Assembly: GCF_000374185.1 (NCBI RefSeq)
Contig: NZ_KB910518.1
Coordinates: forward strand, 2,675,687 to 2,739,686
Source: Paenibacillus sp. HW567
GTDB lineage: Bacteria; Bacillota; Bacilli; Paenibacillales; Paenibacillaceae
Reading direction: 5' to 3'
DNA: 64,000 bases
Made by a program: the position numbers and the translations under genes. This document shows positions 7,689-16,269 of this stretch, piece by piece. Numbering within the stretch: the stretch's first letter is position 1; every line of letters begins with the position of its first letter. Under the pieces are notes generated by a model that worked only from the letters and a program-made list of their open reading frames with translations, had not been told where the DNA came from and ran no database searches.

Positions 7689-8783
7689 CTGCTTCAATCC
7701 CTTCTTTCGAATCATGAGCACTGTCAACAGCAGTATAGGCATCAGAATAAATAAAAATCCCCCCATGATTCCGATAATGTCCCCAATGGCAAATAAATCA
7801 TTAATACGTCTGGGGATCATTGCGAAGATAAATATCAAGGGCATCAGCCCAAAGATCACCGGGACAAGCTTGAGCTTGAACACCTGAGAGATCCCCAAGG
7901 AAGCATTGAAGAAGTAGCTGCTGAAAATACAATACATTTGCATCATCCAGATCACCAATAGCGGAAACTCGAAGCGTTCAAAAAAGTATCCGGAAATCTC
8001 AAAGCTGCGCACTAAATCAATTGTAGGCCAGGTGCTCGTGATCACAGAATCAATGGACAAGCCGCCAATAGCCATAACCACAGTCAGGGTGTATAAGGCC
8101 AGTGGTATCCCGATTCCCGTTAGCATGGCCTTTAACGCATGCTCCGGATGCTGCATGAAGGCTGTGATGATCATTACCACTTCGCAGCCCGTAAAGACGA
8201 GTATAGTGGACCTCAGCCCCCGGATTACCGGTATAAAGCCCTCACTCAGTACAGGACGCAGATGGTTAATGTCAAAAAATCTTACGCTAAGGACATAACA
8301 TAGGATCAAAATTAAAAAGCTTATAGGGAAAATAATTTGATAGACTCTGGCGATGGGATTGATTCCTCCAAACACCAGATACGCTCCGAGCCAGATGAAT
8401 GGAATGATGATTGCCCAAATAGGCGTCCCTTCGAGCAGGAAAAACACCGCAATTTCAGCTAATGCACGATTCTGGAATCCGGCACTGATCAGAAAATATA
8501 TGATTAACAAAGAGGATAAAAATCCTCCAGGGTATGTGCCTACGATGCGCTTGGAGTATTGGTAGAAGGTCTTGCCAGGAAATTGCTGGCTCAATTTCAC
8601 CATTACCACAATTGCCAGCATAACAATAATCCCACCAAGCACTACGGATATCCATGCATCCGGAGTCTTGACCGTTTCCACTACGTCTCTGGGCAAAGTC
8701 AGGATTCCTGCGCCAAGGATCGTGTTCGTCAAGAATAACGATGCCTGCCTCGTTGTGATTTTATCATCGGAACGTACAAACAT
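7680..8783 (-). CDS. gerB-like: Spore germination permease GerB, first tandem copy
   Basis: A 367-residue GerAB-family permease with the same architecture as its downstream paralog: ten membrane segments, GAGILTLP near residue 30, the FFLLEGTP-WAIIIPFIW segment, and a central STWPTIDLVRSFEISGYFFERFEFPLL motif shared with the other copy. A GAAGGGGGAG ribosome site precedes the ATG. It follows gerA by 24 bases. As the copy next to gerA it may be the ancestral one, but the relic of gerC after it shows the duplication inserted a second unit between it and gerC, so order alone does not prove ancestry. Confidence 0.92.
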   Translation of the reverse strand: MFVRSDDKITTRQASLFLTNTILGAGILTLPRDVVETVKTPDAWISVVLGGIIVMLAIVVMVKLSQQFPGKTFYQYSKRIVGTYPGGFLSSLLIIYFLISAGFQNRALAEIAVFFLLEGTPIWAIIIPFIWLGAYLVFGGINPIARVYQIIFPISFLILILCYVLSVRFFDINHLRPVLSEGFIPVIRGLRSTILVFTGCEVVMIITAFMQHPEHALKAMLTGIGIPLALYTLTVVMAIGGLSIDSVITSTWPTIDLVRSFEISGYFFERFEFPLLVIWMMQMYCIFSSYFFNASLGISQVFKLKLVPVIFGLMPLIFIFAMIPRRINDLFAIGDIIGIMGGFLFILMPILLLTVLMIRKKGLKQDV

Positions 8784-8807
8784 TTCTTCTCCCCCTTCCT
8801 TTACTTC

Positions 8808-10457
8808 TTAGGATCTGCGTTTTTTCTTCTGCGGCTTCAACATCTCGGGTCTCTGTTTCATAACCGGGATCGGGGCACGAATGTAGAGGTCCTTCCAGTC
8901 ACTGAAACGCATGGGTGAGAAGGGGGTAACATAAGGCACTCCAAAGCTCTTTAATTTGGTGAGATGAACGATAATCAGCAGAAAAAACAATATCGTGCCG
9001 AACATCCCCAGTACGGAGGCAAACAGCATGCCCACAAAACGCAAAATACGGAGTGTTATGCCAGCGCTGTACATCGGTATGGAGAAGGAAGAGATGGCAG
9101 TAACCGCAACGACAATCACCAGAAATGGACTGACAATCCCGGCATTGACAGCAGCATCCCCAATAATCAGCCCTCCTACGATCCCCATTGCCGGCCCAAT
9201 CGGCTTGGGCAGCCGAATCCCCGCTTCACGCAGAATCTCAATGGATACCTCAAGAATCATAACCTCAATGACGGATGGAAACGGTACGCCTTGTCGGGTC
9301 TCCATGATGGTAATTGCCAATTCCGTGGGGATTAAGCCGGGATGGAACGAGATGAACGATATATACAACGCCGGAGCCAGCAATGCCAGAAAGGCTGCGA
9401 AAAACCTCAGCAGCCGCAGCATAGTTCCCGGAAGCCACCGCTCATAATAATCCTCCGGAGATTGCAGCAGCATGCTAAAGGTCACAGGGACGATAAGTGC
9501 AAACGGAGTGCCGTCCAGCAGTATGGCTACCCGTCCTTCCAGCAATGAATTAATCACCCGGTCAGGCCGCTCTGTGTTCTGAGTCTGCTGGAAGGGGCTC
9601 AAATAGTTGTCTTCAATCAGTTGCTCCACGTATCCGGATTCAGCGAGAAAGTCCATGTCTATTTTGGCTATTCGATCCTTAACCTCCTGCAGCAGTTCCT
9701 GGTTAACGATATCCTTAATGTAGGCAATGACCAGATTTCTCTTCATGCGGCTGCCAACCTCATACATCTTCATCTCCAGATTTGTACTCAGACCTTGGCG
9801 GCGCAGCATGGAGGTATTCTCGCTTAATGTCTCTGAAAATGCGATCCGCGGTCCGCGGAGCAAGGCTTCAGAGGTAGGCTCAGTAATCGCGCGTTTGCTC
9901 CCGTCCCGCGATCCCACCAGCAGTGCTGTAGACATTCCTTCTACGATTAACGCGGTATTGCCAAACAGAATCAACTCCTGCAGGCTGTTCATTTCATTGA
10001 TTTCATTAATCTCAGTCAGCGGAAGCATACTTTCTTTTAACAGAGATAGGGTCATGGCTTCATTCTCAAGTTGGTTGTCCAGCATCAACACCTGCAGGAC
10101 CTGCTTGTTAATCATGGCTTCATCCTGCAGGCCTTCTACAAAGATAAGCACTGCCCTGAGCTTATGCGTCTTCACCGTAAATTCACGAAAATGCACATCA
10201 CTGTTCCCGCCAATAGCTTGCTTAATGGACATCAGGTCAGCATCATAATTCCCGCTAAGCTTTGGACTGGCCGGTTCAGCCTTATCTGTAGTTGGAGGGT
10301 GAGCCGGGGCTTTCCCTGCTTTTGCGGCCCTTCCGCTCCCAATAGCGGAGTACAGCGCGTTGTAGATAAAATAAATTCCTATCGGACACACTAGCGTTAT
10401 TGCCGCCTGCATAAATGTTTCCCAATCAGGAATATAAGAAACAATAGTTGACCACAT
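8808..10457 (-). CDS. gerA-like: Spore germination receptor subunit GerA
   Basis: A 549-residue GerAA-family protein, the A subunit of a germinant receptor, which in recent work forms the oligomeric ion channel of the spore membrane. The N-terminal half is soluble (SIKQAIGGNSDVHFREF; family motif TEPTSEALLRGPRIAFSE), and the C-terminal half has four to five membrane segments with PFPSVIEVMILEVSIEILREAGIRLP and the following glycine-rich region. A short N-terminal membrane segment (TLVCPIGIYFIYNALY) precedes the soluble part. The ATG at 10457 is chosen over 10466 because AAAGGA is eight bases before it. It is the first gene of the operon. Confidence 0.92.
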   Translation of the reverse strand: MWSTIVSYIPDWETFMQAAITLVCPIGIYFIYNALYSAIGSGRAAKAGKAPAHPPTTDKAEPASPKLSGNYDADLMSIKQAIGGNSDVHFREFTVKTHKLRAVLIFVEGLQDEAMINKQVLQVLMLDNQLENEAMTLSLLKESMLPLTEINEINEMNSLQELILFGNTALIVEGMSTALLVGSRDGSKRAITEPTSEALLRGPRIAFSETLSENTSMLRRQGLSTNLEMKMYEVGSRMKRNLVIAYIKDIVNQELLQEVKDRIAKIDMDFLAESGYVEQLIEDNYLSPFQQTQNTERPDRVINSLLEGRVAILLDGTPFALIVPVTFSMLLQSPEDYYERWLPGTMLRLLRFFAAFLALLAPALYISFISFHPGLIPTELAITIMETRQGVPFPSVIEVMILEVSIEILREAGIRLPKPIGPAMGIVGGLIIGDAAVNAGIVSPFLVIVVAVTAISSFSIPMYSAGITLRILRFVGMLFASVLGMFGTILFFLLIIVHLTKLKSFGVPYVTPFSPMRFSDWKDLYIRAPIPVMKQRPEMLKPQKKKRRS

Positions 10458-10586
10458 CCTGATCATCCTTTCGCAGGTGCTAGGCTATAACCTAAAGTGT
10501 GCCAAAAAACAGTTTTCTTTAGTCACAGTTAATAAAACTCACCTAAGGGAATTCCATCCATAAGCTTGCGGGAATATGCCCATAAC

Positions 10587-10622
10587 AAAGACTCCTGCCG
10601 GAGAATAGTTCACTGGCAGGAG
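10587..10622 (-). terminator. Terminator of the fucosidase-linked AraC gene
   Basis: GACTCCTGCC and GGCAGGAGTC form a perfect 10-bp stem with a T-rich tract after it on the minus strand. The rest of 10458-10694 holds no gene and should contain the germination operon promoter, which I could not place. Confidence 0.75.
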
Positions 10623-10694
10623 TCAGTTGTATCAGCAATATTACTATGGCGGCACAGCTATGCTAACCGGACTTAAGAAGCCTGACTTTGGATG

Positions 10695-11540
10695 TCAGAC
10701 GCCCTTATTGTCCGGCAGGAGCTGCATTTGCTTTCTGAAGTCTGTGGGTGCAAGGCCTGCATTTTTCTTGAACTGCTTGGAGAAGTAGAACATGTCGCTG
10801 AACCCGAGCTGCACGGCGATTTCACTAATGGTGCTGGTGGTAGATGTGAGCAGCTCCTTGGCTTTGTCGATCTTTTTTCGCGTTATGTACTGTATGGGCG
10901 GCACGCCGAGCTGCTTCTTGAACAGACGGATGAAGTAATTGGGGTGCATGTGGGCAATCTCAGCAAGCTCATGAATCGTAATATTTTGTTCAATATTCGT
11001 TTCAATGTGGTTCAGAATTTTGGTTAGCTTCTCGACAGAGGACAGATTCTTCAGCGTGATTTCAGTCGGGTCCAGCTTGCTGAGGTAATAGGAAAAAAGC
11101 TCCATCAGCTTGCTCTTGGCGAGCAATTGGGCGTAGATCTCACCCGATTTGACGTGGAGCACGATACTGCTGAACATTTCCTTGACAACCTCAGGGTCCA
11201 CGGCGCTGCAGGTGTGGCTCAGCTCCAATATTTTGAACAGATTAATATCTCCTGACCTCACGCTGAAGTGGCACCAATATTTGAGGAAGGGCTTGCTGCT
11301 GATACAGGAATAAGATTGCTGCACTCCCTCCGGCATCAAAAAAAGCTCACCTGGCTGAGGATAATACTCCCGATCCCCGATCTTCAGCCACCCTTCGCCT
11401 TCGCATATGAAATAGAGCTTGCTGTAGTCAGGTGTATAGTTCAAATCCTTCCACTCCGTGCTGCACAGATTATAGTCAGCCATAATTAAATCGAGCTTCA
11501 GGTTGGATATGTAGCTGGTGAGCAGCGTGTGATTCTCCAT
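10695..11540 (-). CDS. AraC-family regulator beside the fucosidase gene
   Basis: A 281-residue regulator with an N-terminal cupin-like sugar-sensing domain (YYPQPGELFLMPEGVQQSYS) and two C-terminal helix-turn-helix units (TIHELAEIAHMHPNYFIRLFKKQLG; TISEIAVQLGFSDMFYFSKQFKKNAG). It is divergent from the GH29 fucosidase gene with a 121-base gap, the usual arrangement for a local activator of a glycosidase gene. The inducer is probably a fucosylated sugar, by context only. Confidence 0.9.
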   Translation of the reverse strand: MENHTLLTSYISNLKLDLIMADYNLCSTEWKDLNYTPDYSKLYFICEGEGWLKIGDREYYPQPGELFLMPEGVQQSYSCISSKPFLKYWCHFSVRSGDINLFKILELSHTCSAVDPEVVKEMFSSIVLHVKSGEIYAQLLAKSKLMELFSYYLSKLDPTEITLKNLSSVEKLTKILNHIETNIEQNITIHELAEIAHMHPNYFIRLFKKQLGVPPIQYITRKKIDKAKELLTSTTSTISEIAVQLGFSDMFYFSKQFKKNAGLAPTDFRKQMQLLPDNKGV

Positions 11541-11661
11541 GAAAAGACCGCCTCAGAGAGTTATTTTTATACATCAACAAGTTAATGATCTACATACCTA
11601 TTCACTCCATCCCCCGCTACAATGAGAGCGGTACAAGAATTCCGAGAGGATGGGATTAATA

Positions 11662-13119
11662 ATGGACAAAACCGGCTATTTACAGGTGATTAAGGATACG
11701 ATCGAGTGTGGCAGATTCAAGGATACGTGGGACTCGTTGAGTGAGTTCGAGGTTCCTTCCTGGTACAAGCAAGCGAAATTCGGCATTTTCATTCATTGGG
11801 GCCTCTACTCGGTTCCCGCTTTTGGGAGCGAGTGGTATTCCCGCAATATGTACATTCAAGGCTCCCCGGAATATGAGCATCACCTGGCTGTATACGGCAA
11901 GCATACAGATTTCGGCTATAAGGATTTCATCCCGTTGTTCAAGGCGGAGCGCTTTAATGCGGCCGAATGGGCGGAGCTTTTCAAGCAGTCCGGGGCGAAA
12001 TACGTTATGCCGGTTGCAGAGCATCATGACGGTTATCAAATGTATAAAAGCGCATACTCACATTATAACACGTACGAAATGGGGCCAAAACGTGATCTTC
12101 TCACTGAAATGAAGGCCGCCTTCGCCGAGCAGGGGCTGGAGCTGTGTGTGTCTTCACACCGTGCGGAGCACTGGTTCTTCATGTCGCATGGCAAAGAATT
12201 CGAATCCGATGTTCAGGAGCCGTTAGCTCCCGGAGATTTCTATTGGCCGTCCATGCCTGAGCCGGATCATCATGACTTGTATGGTTCTCCCCCGACTGAT
12301 GAATTTCTGGAGGATTGGCTGATCCGATGCTGTGAGCTGGTTGACCAGTATCAGCCTAAGGTTTTTTATTTTGACTGGTGGATTCAGAATGCGGTCTTTA
12401 AGCCTTATCTGAAGAAATTCGCCGCCTATTACTACAATAAAGGTGAAGAATGGGGGTTCCCTGTGGCGATCAATTATAAGCATGATGCCTTTATGTTCGG
12501 CGCTGCCGTTCCCGATGTGGAGCGGGGTCAATTTGCCGGGCTTAAGCCTTATTTCTGGCAGACAGATACGGCCGTGGCCAAAAACTCCTGGTGTTATACC
12601 GAAAACAACAATTACAAATCCGCTGCGGAGATTATCAGGGATCTGGTCGATATCGTCAGTAAAAACGGCAATCTGCTGCTGAACATTGGCCCTAAGGCGG
12701 ACGGCACTATTCCCGAGGCGGACCAGAATATTCTTCTGGAGATCGGGGGATGGCTAGATGCTAATGGCGAAGCTATTTATGACACGTCTTACTGGCGCAC
12801 GTTCGGTGAAGGACCGACGGAAATTCAGGAAGGCCAATTTACTGACGGCCAGACCAAGCTGTTCACAAGCGGGGATATCCGTTTTACGGTCAAAGGATCG
12901 GTTCTATATGCCACTGTCCTTGTGTATCCTAAGAAGGGTTCGGTGCATATTCAGTCCCTTAAGGAGAATTCCCCTCATTTCCAAGGGATCATCAAGCAGA
13001 TCAGTATCCTTGGCTTCGATGAAGTCCCGGCCTGGAAGAGAACGGAAGAAGCGCTTATCCTTACGACAACTACAGTTGCAAGTACGCTGCCGGTTGTGTT
13101 CAGGATCGAGCTGGATTAA
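11662..13119 (+). CDS. GH29 alpha-L-fucosidase, cytoplasmic
   Basis: A 485-residue alpha-L-fucosidase, which removes terminal L-fucose with retention of configuration. The family N-terminus is present (WYKQAKFGIFIHWGLYSVPAFGSEWYSRNMY), and then the catalytic barrel with AEHHDGY and the nucleophile region VFYFDWW, Asp238. The end of the barrel carries KNGNLLLNIGPKADGTI, followed by a C-terminal beta domain. No signal peptide is visible, so it acts on imported oligosaccharides. The ATG at 11662 is used because GAGAGGA lies 11 bases upstream; the ATG at 11650 overlaps that site. Regulation probably comes from the divergent AraC protein. Confidence 0.93.
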   Translation: MDKTGYLQVIKDTIECGRFKDTWDSLSEFEVPSWYKQAKFGIFIHWGLYSVPAFGSEWYSRNMYIQGSPEYEHHLAVYGKHTDFGYKDFIPLFKAERFNAAEWAELFKQSGAKYVMPVAEHHDGYQMYKSAYSHYNTYEMGPKRDLLTEMKAAFAEQGLELCVSSHRAEHWFFMSHGKEFESDVQEPLAPGDFYWPSMPEPDHHDLYGSPPTDEFLEDWLIRCCELVDQYQPKVFYFDWWIQNAVFKPYLKKFAAYYYNKGEEWGFPVAINYKHDAFMFGAAVPDVERGQFAGLKPYFWQTDTAVAKNSWCYTENNNYKSAAEIIRDLVDIVSKNGNLLLNIGPKADGTIPEADQNILLEIGGWLDANGEAIYDTSYWRTFGEGPTEIQEGQFTDGQTKLFTSGDIRFTVKGSVLYATVLVYPKKGSVHIQSLKENSPHFQGIIKQISILGFDEVPAWKRTEEALILTTTTVASTLPVVFRIELD

Positions 13120-13146
13120 TAAAATTTTATGCTTTCAAAATAAAAC

Positions 13147-13174
13147 TTGCTATATAAAAGTAATGTGCTATAAT
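13147..13174 (+). promoter_or_regulatory. SigA-type promoter of the FMN reductase gene
   Basis: TTGCTA at 13147-13152, a 16-base spacer, and TATAAT at 13169-13174, in an AT-rich gap after the fucosidase gene. A ribosome site AGGAGG follows at 13222. Confidence 0.65.
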
Positions 13175-13237
13175 AAAAACATGTTAAGAGCAAATCAGAT
13201 TTGGCAAGTACAATCAACTATTTAGGAGGAATTTCAA

Positions 13238-13783
13238 ATGACAACTCTAAACATCGGAATTATTCTGGGCAGCACCCGTCAAGGACGTGTAAGCCCACAG
13301 GTAGGCGAATGGGTAAAAGGTATTGCGGATGCACGCGGCGATGCGAACTATGAAATCGTAGATATTGCCGACTACAAGCTGCCTCTTCTTGGAGAATCAG
13401 ATGACTATGCTCCGGCACAGGCTTGGGCGGCTAAGCTGGCTACTCTGGACGGCTTCGTATTCATTGCCCAGGAATATAACCACAGCCTTACAGGCGCTTT
13501 GAAGAATGCGCTGGATTCCGCCCGTGAGGAATGGAACAACAAAGCAGCGGGTATCGTCAGCTATGGCTCTGCCGGCGGCGTTCGTGCAGCCGAGCATCTG
13601 CGCGGAATCCTTGGCGAATTGATGGTTGCTGACGTTCGCGTACATCCGCTTCTGTCCCTGTTCACCGACTTCGAGAACGGCTCTGTGTTCAAACCAGCAG
13701 AACTCCACACTGCTAACGTAAATGCAATGCTTGATCAAGTGCTTGCCTGGAGCGGTGCTTTGAAACCATTGCGTTCCAAATAA
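13238..13783 (+). CDS. NAD(P)H-dependent FMN reductase
   Basis: A 181-residue flavodoxin-fold reductase (NADPH_dep_FMN_red family). The phosphate-binding loop GSTRQGRVS is at residues 11-19, the flavin-side motif PLL-GE is near residue 50, and EYNHSLTGALKNALD near residue 85 is the family signature, followed by GIVSYGSAGGVRA. Such enzymes reduce FMN, quinones, azo compounds or chromate. It has its own promoter and terminator, so it is a single-gene unit. The physiological substrate cannot be deduced. Confidence 0.9.
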   Translation: MTTLNIGIILGSTRQGRVSPQVGEWVKGIADARGDANYEIVDIADYKLPLLGESDDYAPAQAWAAKLATLDGFVFIAQEYNHSLTGALKNALDSAREEWNNKAAGIVSYGSAGGVRAAEHLRGILGELMVADVRVHPLLSLFTDFENGSVFKPAELHTANVNAMLDQVLAWSGALKPLRSK

Positions 13784-13811
13784 TACGAACAAATAATACG
13801 AACTGCCCAAA

Positions 13812-13842
13812 GAGCCACTTCAACATCTGAAGTGGCTTTTTT
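13812..13842 (+). terminator. Terminator of the FMN reductase gene
   Basis: AGCCACTTCA / TGAAGTGGCT, a perfect 10-bp stem followed by TTTTT. Confidence 0.9.
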
Positions 13843-13857
13843 GGGCGTTCTATATTA

Positions 13858-14018
13858 GTTCAACTATAGATTTTCATAATAGGTCTGGTCGTAACTGCGG
13901 GAAATGTTTGGACTTCCGGCCGCTGTTGTCTGCAGATTTCTTGATTTATACCGCTCTTCGCGGTTGAAATCTGCAGACAAAGGCGGACGCGTTCGCTCCT
14001 CCAGTTCCAAACTTCCCC
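13858..14018. repeat. Nested palindromic intergenic element, partly repeated at 41577-41637
   Basis: Three nested inverted repeats share one centre. The outer arms are 13899-13914 and 14003-14018 (imperfect, GTTTGGA core). The middle arms are a perfect 15 bp at 13926-13940 and 13966-13980 (TTGTCTGCAGATTTC). The inner arms ACCGC/GCGGT are at 13950-13954 and 13960-13964. The left flank and left outer arm (13858-13919) recur almost unchanged at 41577-41637. It encodes no protein and no target-site duplication is obvious. It looks like a REP/MITE-type family. Confidence 0.7.
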
Positions 14019-14074
14019 TCCGTCACTTCGCCCTTTTTATATTTTCTTTAATTCAACTGATATAGCTATGCTTC

Positions 14075-14470
14075 TTATTGGAGCCCGCTTTGCTCCGGCA
14101 CTGTATGAATTTGTCCGTCCGGGGAGTCCGCAGCTTCAGCGGAACCGTGGCCCGGGCCGAACAGATTGAGGACAACCACTCCAATGATGATGAGCGCGAT
14201 GCCAACAACACTTGCCGTATTAATCTTTTCCTTCCAAATAAATACGGAAATAATTACTGTGACAACTGTACCAAGCCCTGACCAGATCGCATAGGCCGCA
14301 TTCAGCGGGATGGTCTTCAGCGAGATCGACAGGAAGTAGAACGAGCAGATGAAAGCAATAACCGTCACGATGGATGGGTACAGCCGGGTGAAGCCCTGAG
14401 AAGCCTTCAGCATCGAGGTTCCAAGCAGCTCACTGGATATGGATAAGGCCAATAATAAGTAAGCCATCAT
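14075..14470 (-). CDS. SMR-family multidrug efflux protein (Qac type)
   Basis: A 131-residue protein with four membrane segments and the essential membrane Glu14 in SISSELLGTSMLK. The GFTRLYPS loop and LNAAYAIWSGLGTV segment are typical of the Qac-type branch of small multidrug resistance proteins, which export lipophilic cations by proton exchange as dimers. About 25 residues after segment 4 are an unusual hydrophilic tail. The start overlaps the TetR gene's stop by four bases, so they form one operon under the TetR operator upstream. A guanidinium-exporting (Gdx) role is less likely because the sequence follows the Qac pattern. Confidence 0.88.
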   Translation of the reverse strand: MMAYLLLALSISSELLGTSMLKASQGFTRLYPSIVTVIAFICSFYFLSISLKTIPLNAAYAIWSGLGTVVTVIISVFIWKEKINTASVVGIALIIIGVVVLNLFGPGHGSAEAADSPDGQIHTVPEQSGLQ

Positions 14471-15036
14471 CTCACCTCCTTTGCGTAGAGCAGCAACTGG
14501 TTTCGGATCTTCTGCTTCAAGTCCTGATCAGGAGGCGCAAGGCCGAACATTTCTGCGAACCATAAGCCGTCAGCCGCAAGGCGGGCAATGGTCGATTGTA
14601 CAGGATCAAGCCCGTCGTTCTCAATGTTGTGCTGCCACTTCTCATATGCAGACCGCATACTTTGTAATGATTCCGGATTAAAAAAGAGCGCCGAAGACAG
14701 CACCGGACCCATTTCATTACCGACACCCGCATCATCAAAGGTAGATTCGATATAAGCCCTGCTCCATCTCCCGCAGTCTTCCTTATCCTTATCTTGCTCA
14801 ATTCTTCTTGCGATATCGGCCTCAAAGACATTTGTCATCTCCTCCACCACACCAAGCACCAGCGCTTCTTTGCTGGGGAAATGGTACAACAATCCGCCTT
14901 TGCTGACGCCCGCTCTCTTGGCAACCAACTCCAGGGTCAATTGCTCTCCGCCCAGCTCCTTCATCACAGATGAGGCAGCCATCAGAATTAATTTCCGCTT
15001 GGGGATGTTCTCTTGATCTCGGGCTTGCGAATCCAT
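14467..15036 (-). CDS. TetR-family repressor of the SMR pump
   Basis: About 189 residues. The N-terminal helix-turn-helix is clear: LTLELVAKRAGVSKGGLLYHFPSKEALV. The C-terminal ligand domain is of the TetR_C_37 or similar helical type (FNPESLQSMRSAYEKWQ). The ATG at 15036 has GGACGG eight bases upstream; 15042 is too close. The palindrome at 15063-15076 lies directly upstream and matches a TetR operator, so this protein probably represses its own gene and the pump gene downstream and is released by a cationic drug. Confidence 0.88.
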   Translation of the reverse strand: MDSQARDQENIPKRKLILMAASSVMKELGGEQLTLELVAKRAGVSKGGLLYHFPSKEALVLGVVEEMTNVFEADIARRIEQDKDKEDCGRWSRAYIESTFDDAGVGNEMGPVLSSALFFNPESLQSMRSAYEKWQHNIENDGLDPVQSTIARLAADGLWFAEMFGLAPPDQDLKQKIRNQLLLYAKEVR

Positions 15037-15062
15037 ATTCATCACCGTCCTGAAATAACTAT

Positions 15063-15076
15063 ACCGTCTGGACGGT
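15063..15076. promoter_or_regulatory. TetR-type operator
   Basis: ACCGTCTGGACGGT, a perfect 6+6 palindrome with a 2-base centre, 27 bases upstream of the repressor start. This placement favours autorepression. Confidence 0.8.
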
Positions 15077-15092
15077 TTAGTTGTCAAATTCG

Positions 15093-16268
15093 CTACCCGT
15101 ACAATAATCTCCCGTCAAAACAATCGTTGATATCCGTATCCGTCCCGGAAAGCTTATCATTCTCAAGCCGAATCCAGCCGGTTGCACCACTCTTCGTCTT
15201 AATCTTTCCATATTTCTCGGTGTCTCCGCCCAGAAAATAAACCGTCTCCCCCGGCTCTACCCATTTGAGGATCTCCTGACTCCCGGAGGTTTGGTACATC
15301 GGGAACCGTACTTTGGCAACCCATGGAGTCGGCGGCTCCATAGGATAAAAATCTGCAGGAGCTTCCTTCCACAAGTGATTGCTGTCCAGCTTATACTTTT
15401 CAAGATAGAACCAGCATTGAAAGTCATAGGCTTGTCGCGGAGAAACAGTGACCCCCTGCCCATCCATCGCTTGCGCGTTTCCGGTGTGACCGTCCAGAGC
15501 CCCCATGCTGATCAGCTTTTTCCCATTATAGTAGTAGTAATTCGTGTAACGCTGTGCGCTTATATTGACATCCTCCAAGGCGAGCTCAAAATACGGGTCT
15601 TGGATATCGGCATCTACGATTTTGAAATAGGGTCTCGGCACATAATTGGACAGAACAAATTTCACTGAGGTACCGTTCACCTGAAGCACCCACTCGTCAT
15701 CTTCTTCATTGTGTTTGCTCAACGTCATTTGGATATGCTCGACTGTTCCGTCACCGTCTAAGTCCACATAGGCATCCTGTAGCCTCTTTGTACCCTTCAC
15801 CTGCGGATAACCCAGCACATGATAATCTACGTCCCATTCTCTTGTCAGCTTGTTCGCCGCGAGCAGCTTTTCGTGTTGTTGAATCAGCTTGATATTCTTG
15901 CTCTCTATCTCCGATAGACCGCTTTTGTATTCGGCATCCGGCTTATACCAGCGTTTACTTGCAAAGAAGGCGTTCAGGTCCGCACGCTTAAACACCAATC
16001 CATGCCGGGCAAATATCTCATTCCGGGCAAGCTCCAGCATTCTGCTGTCGATGTTGCTGAGATTGGCTTCAGTTAACAACGCTGTGCTGCTGTCTTGAAA
16101 TATATATTCTCTGCCTTGAGCAGCCACTGTATCCTTGCTTGAAACATTATCCGTTATAGGTATTGCCGGCGATTTCTCCGGCTGTGCAGCTTGCTCAGCA
16201 TCACATCCGGCAAGCTGCAGCGGTAAGGCTGCTGTAAGTATTAACAGTTGAAGTTTACGGCGGTTCAA
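15093..16268 (-). CDS. Lipoprotein with YARHG and SH3-like domains
   Basis: A 391-residue surface lipoprotein. The signal peptide ends in LQLAGC (lipobox Cys22). Residues ~75-145 contain the YARHG domain, with the core ARNEIFARHG and the following SKRWYKPDAEY. The middle carries a calcium-site-like DLDGDGTVE stretch. The last ~80 residues look like a bacterial SH3 domain ending ATGWIRLENDKLSGTD. YARHG domains are extracellular and of unknown function; SH3 parts bind cell-wall peptides. It directly follows the 16270-17541 gene, with one base between, so the two are co-transcribed and probably act together at the cell surface. Confidence 0.85.
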   Translation of the reverse strand: MNRRKLQLLILTAALPLQLAGCDAEQAAQPEKSPAIPITDNVSSKDTVAAQGREYIFQDSSTALLTEANLSNIDSRMLELARNEIFARHGLVFKRADLNAFFASKRWYKPDAEYKSGLSEIESKNIKLIQQHEKLLAANKLTREWDVDYHVLGYPQVKGTKRLQDAYVDLDGDGTVEHIQMTLSKHNEEDDEWVLQVNGTSVKFVLSNYVPRPYFKIVDADIQDPYFELALEDVNISAQRYTNYYYYNGKKLISMGALDGHTGNAQAMDGQGVTVSPRQAYDFQCWFYLEKYKLDSNHLWKEAPADFYPMEPPTPWVAKVRFPMYQTSGSQEILKWVEPGETVYFLGGDTEKYGKIKTKSGATGWIRLENDKLSGTDTDINDCFDGRLLYG

Positions 16269-16269
16269 T

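Noticed and set aside
13926..13980. Possible transcription terminator for the SMR gene
   Set aside because: The stem is long and nested and lacks a following T run in that direction; the FMN reductase has its own terminator. It is better treated as a palindromic repeat.
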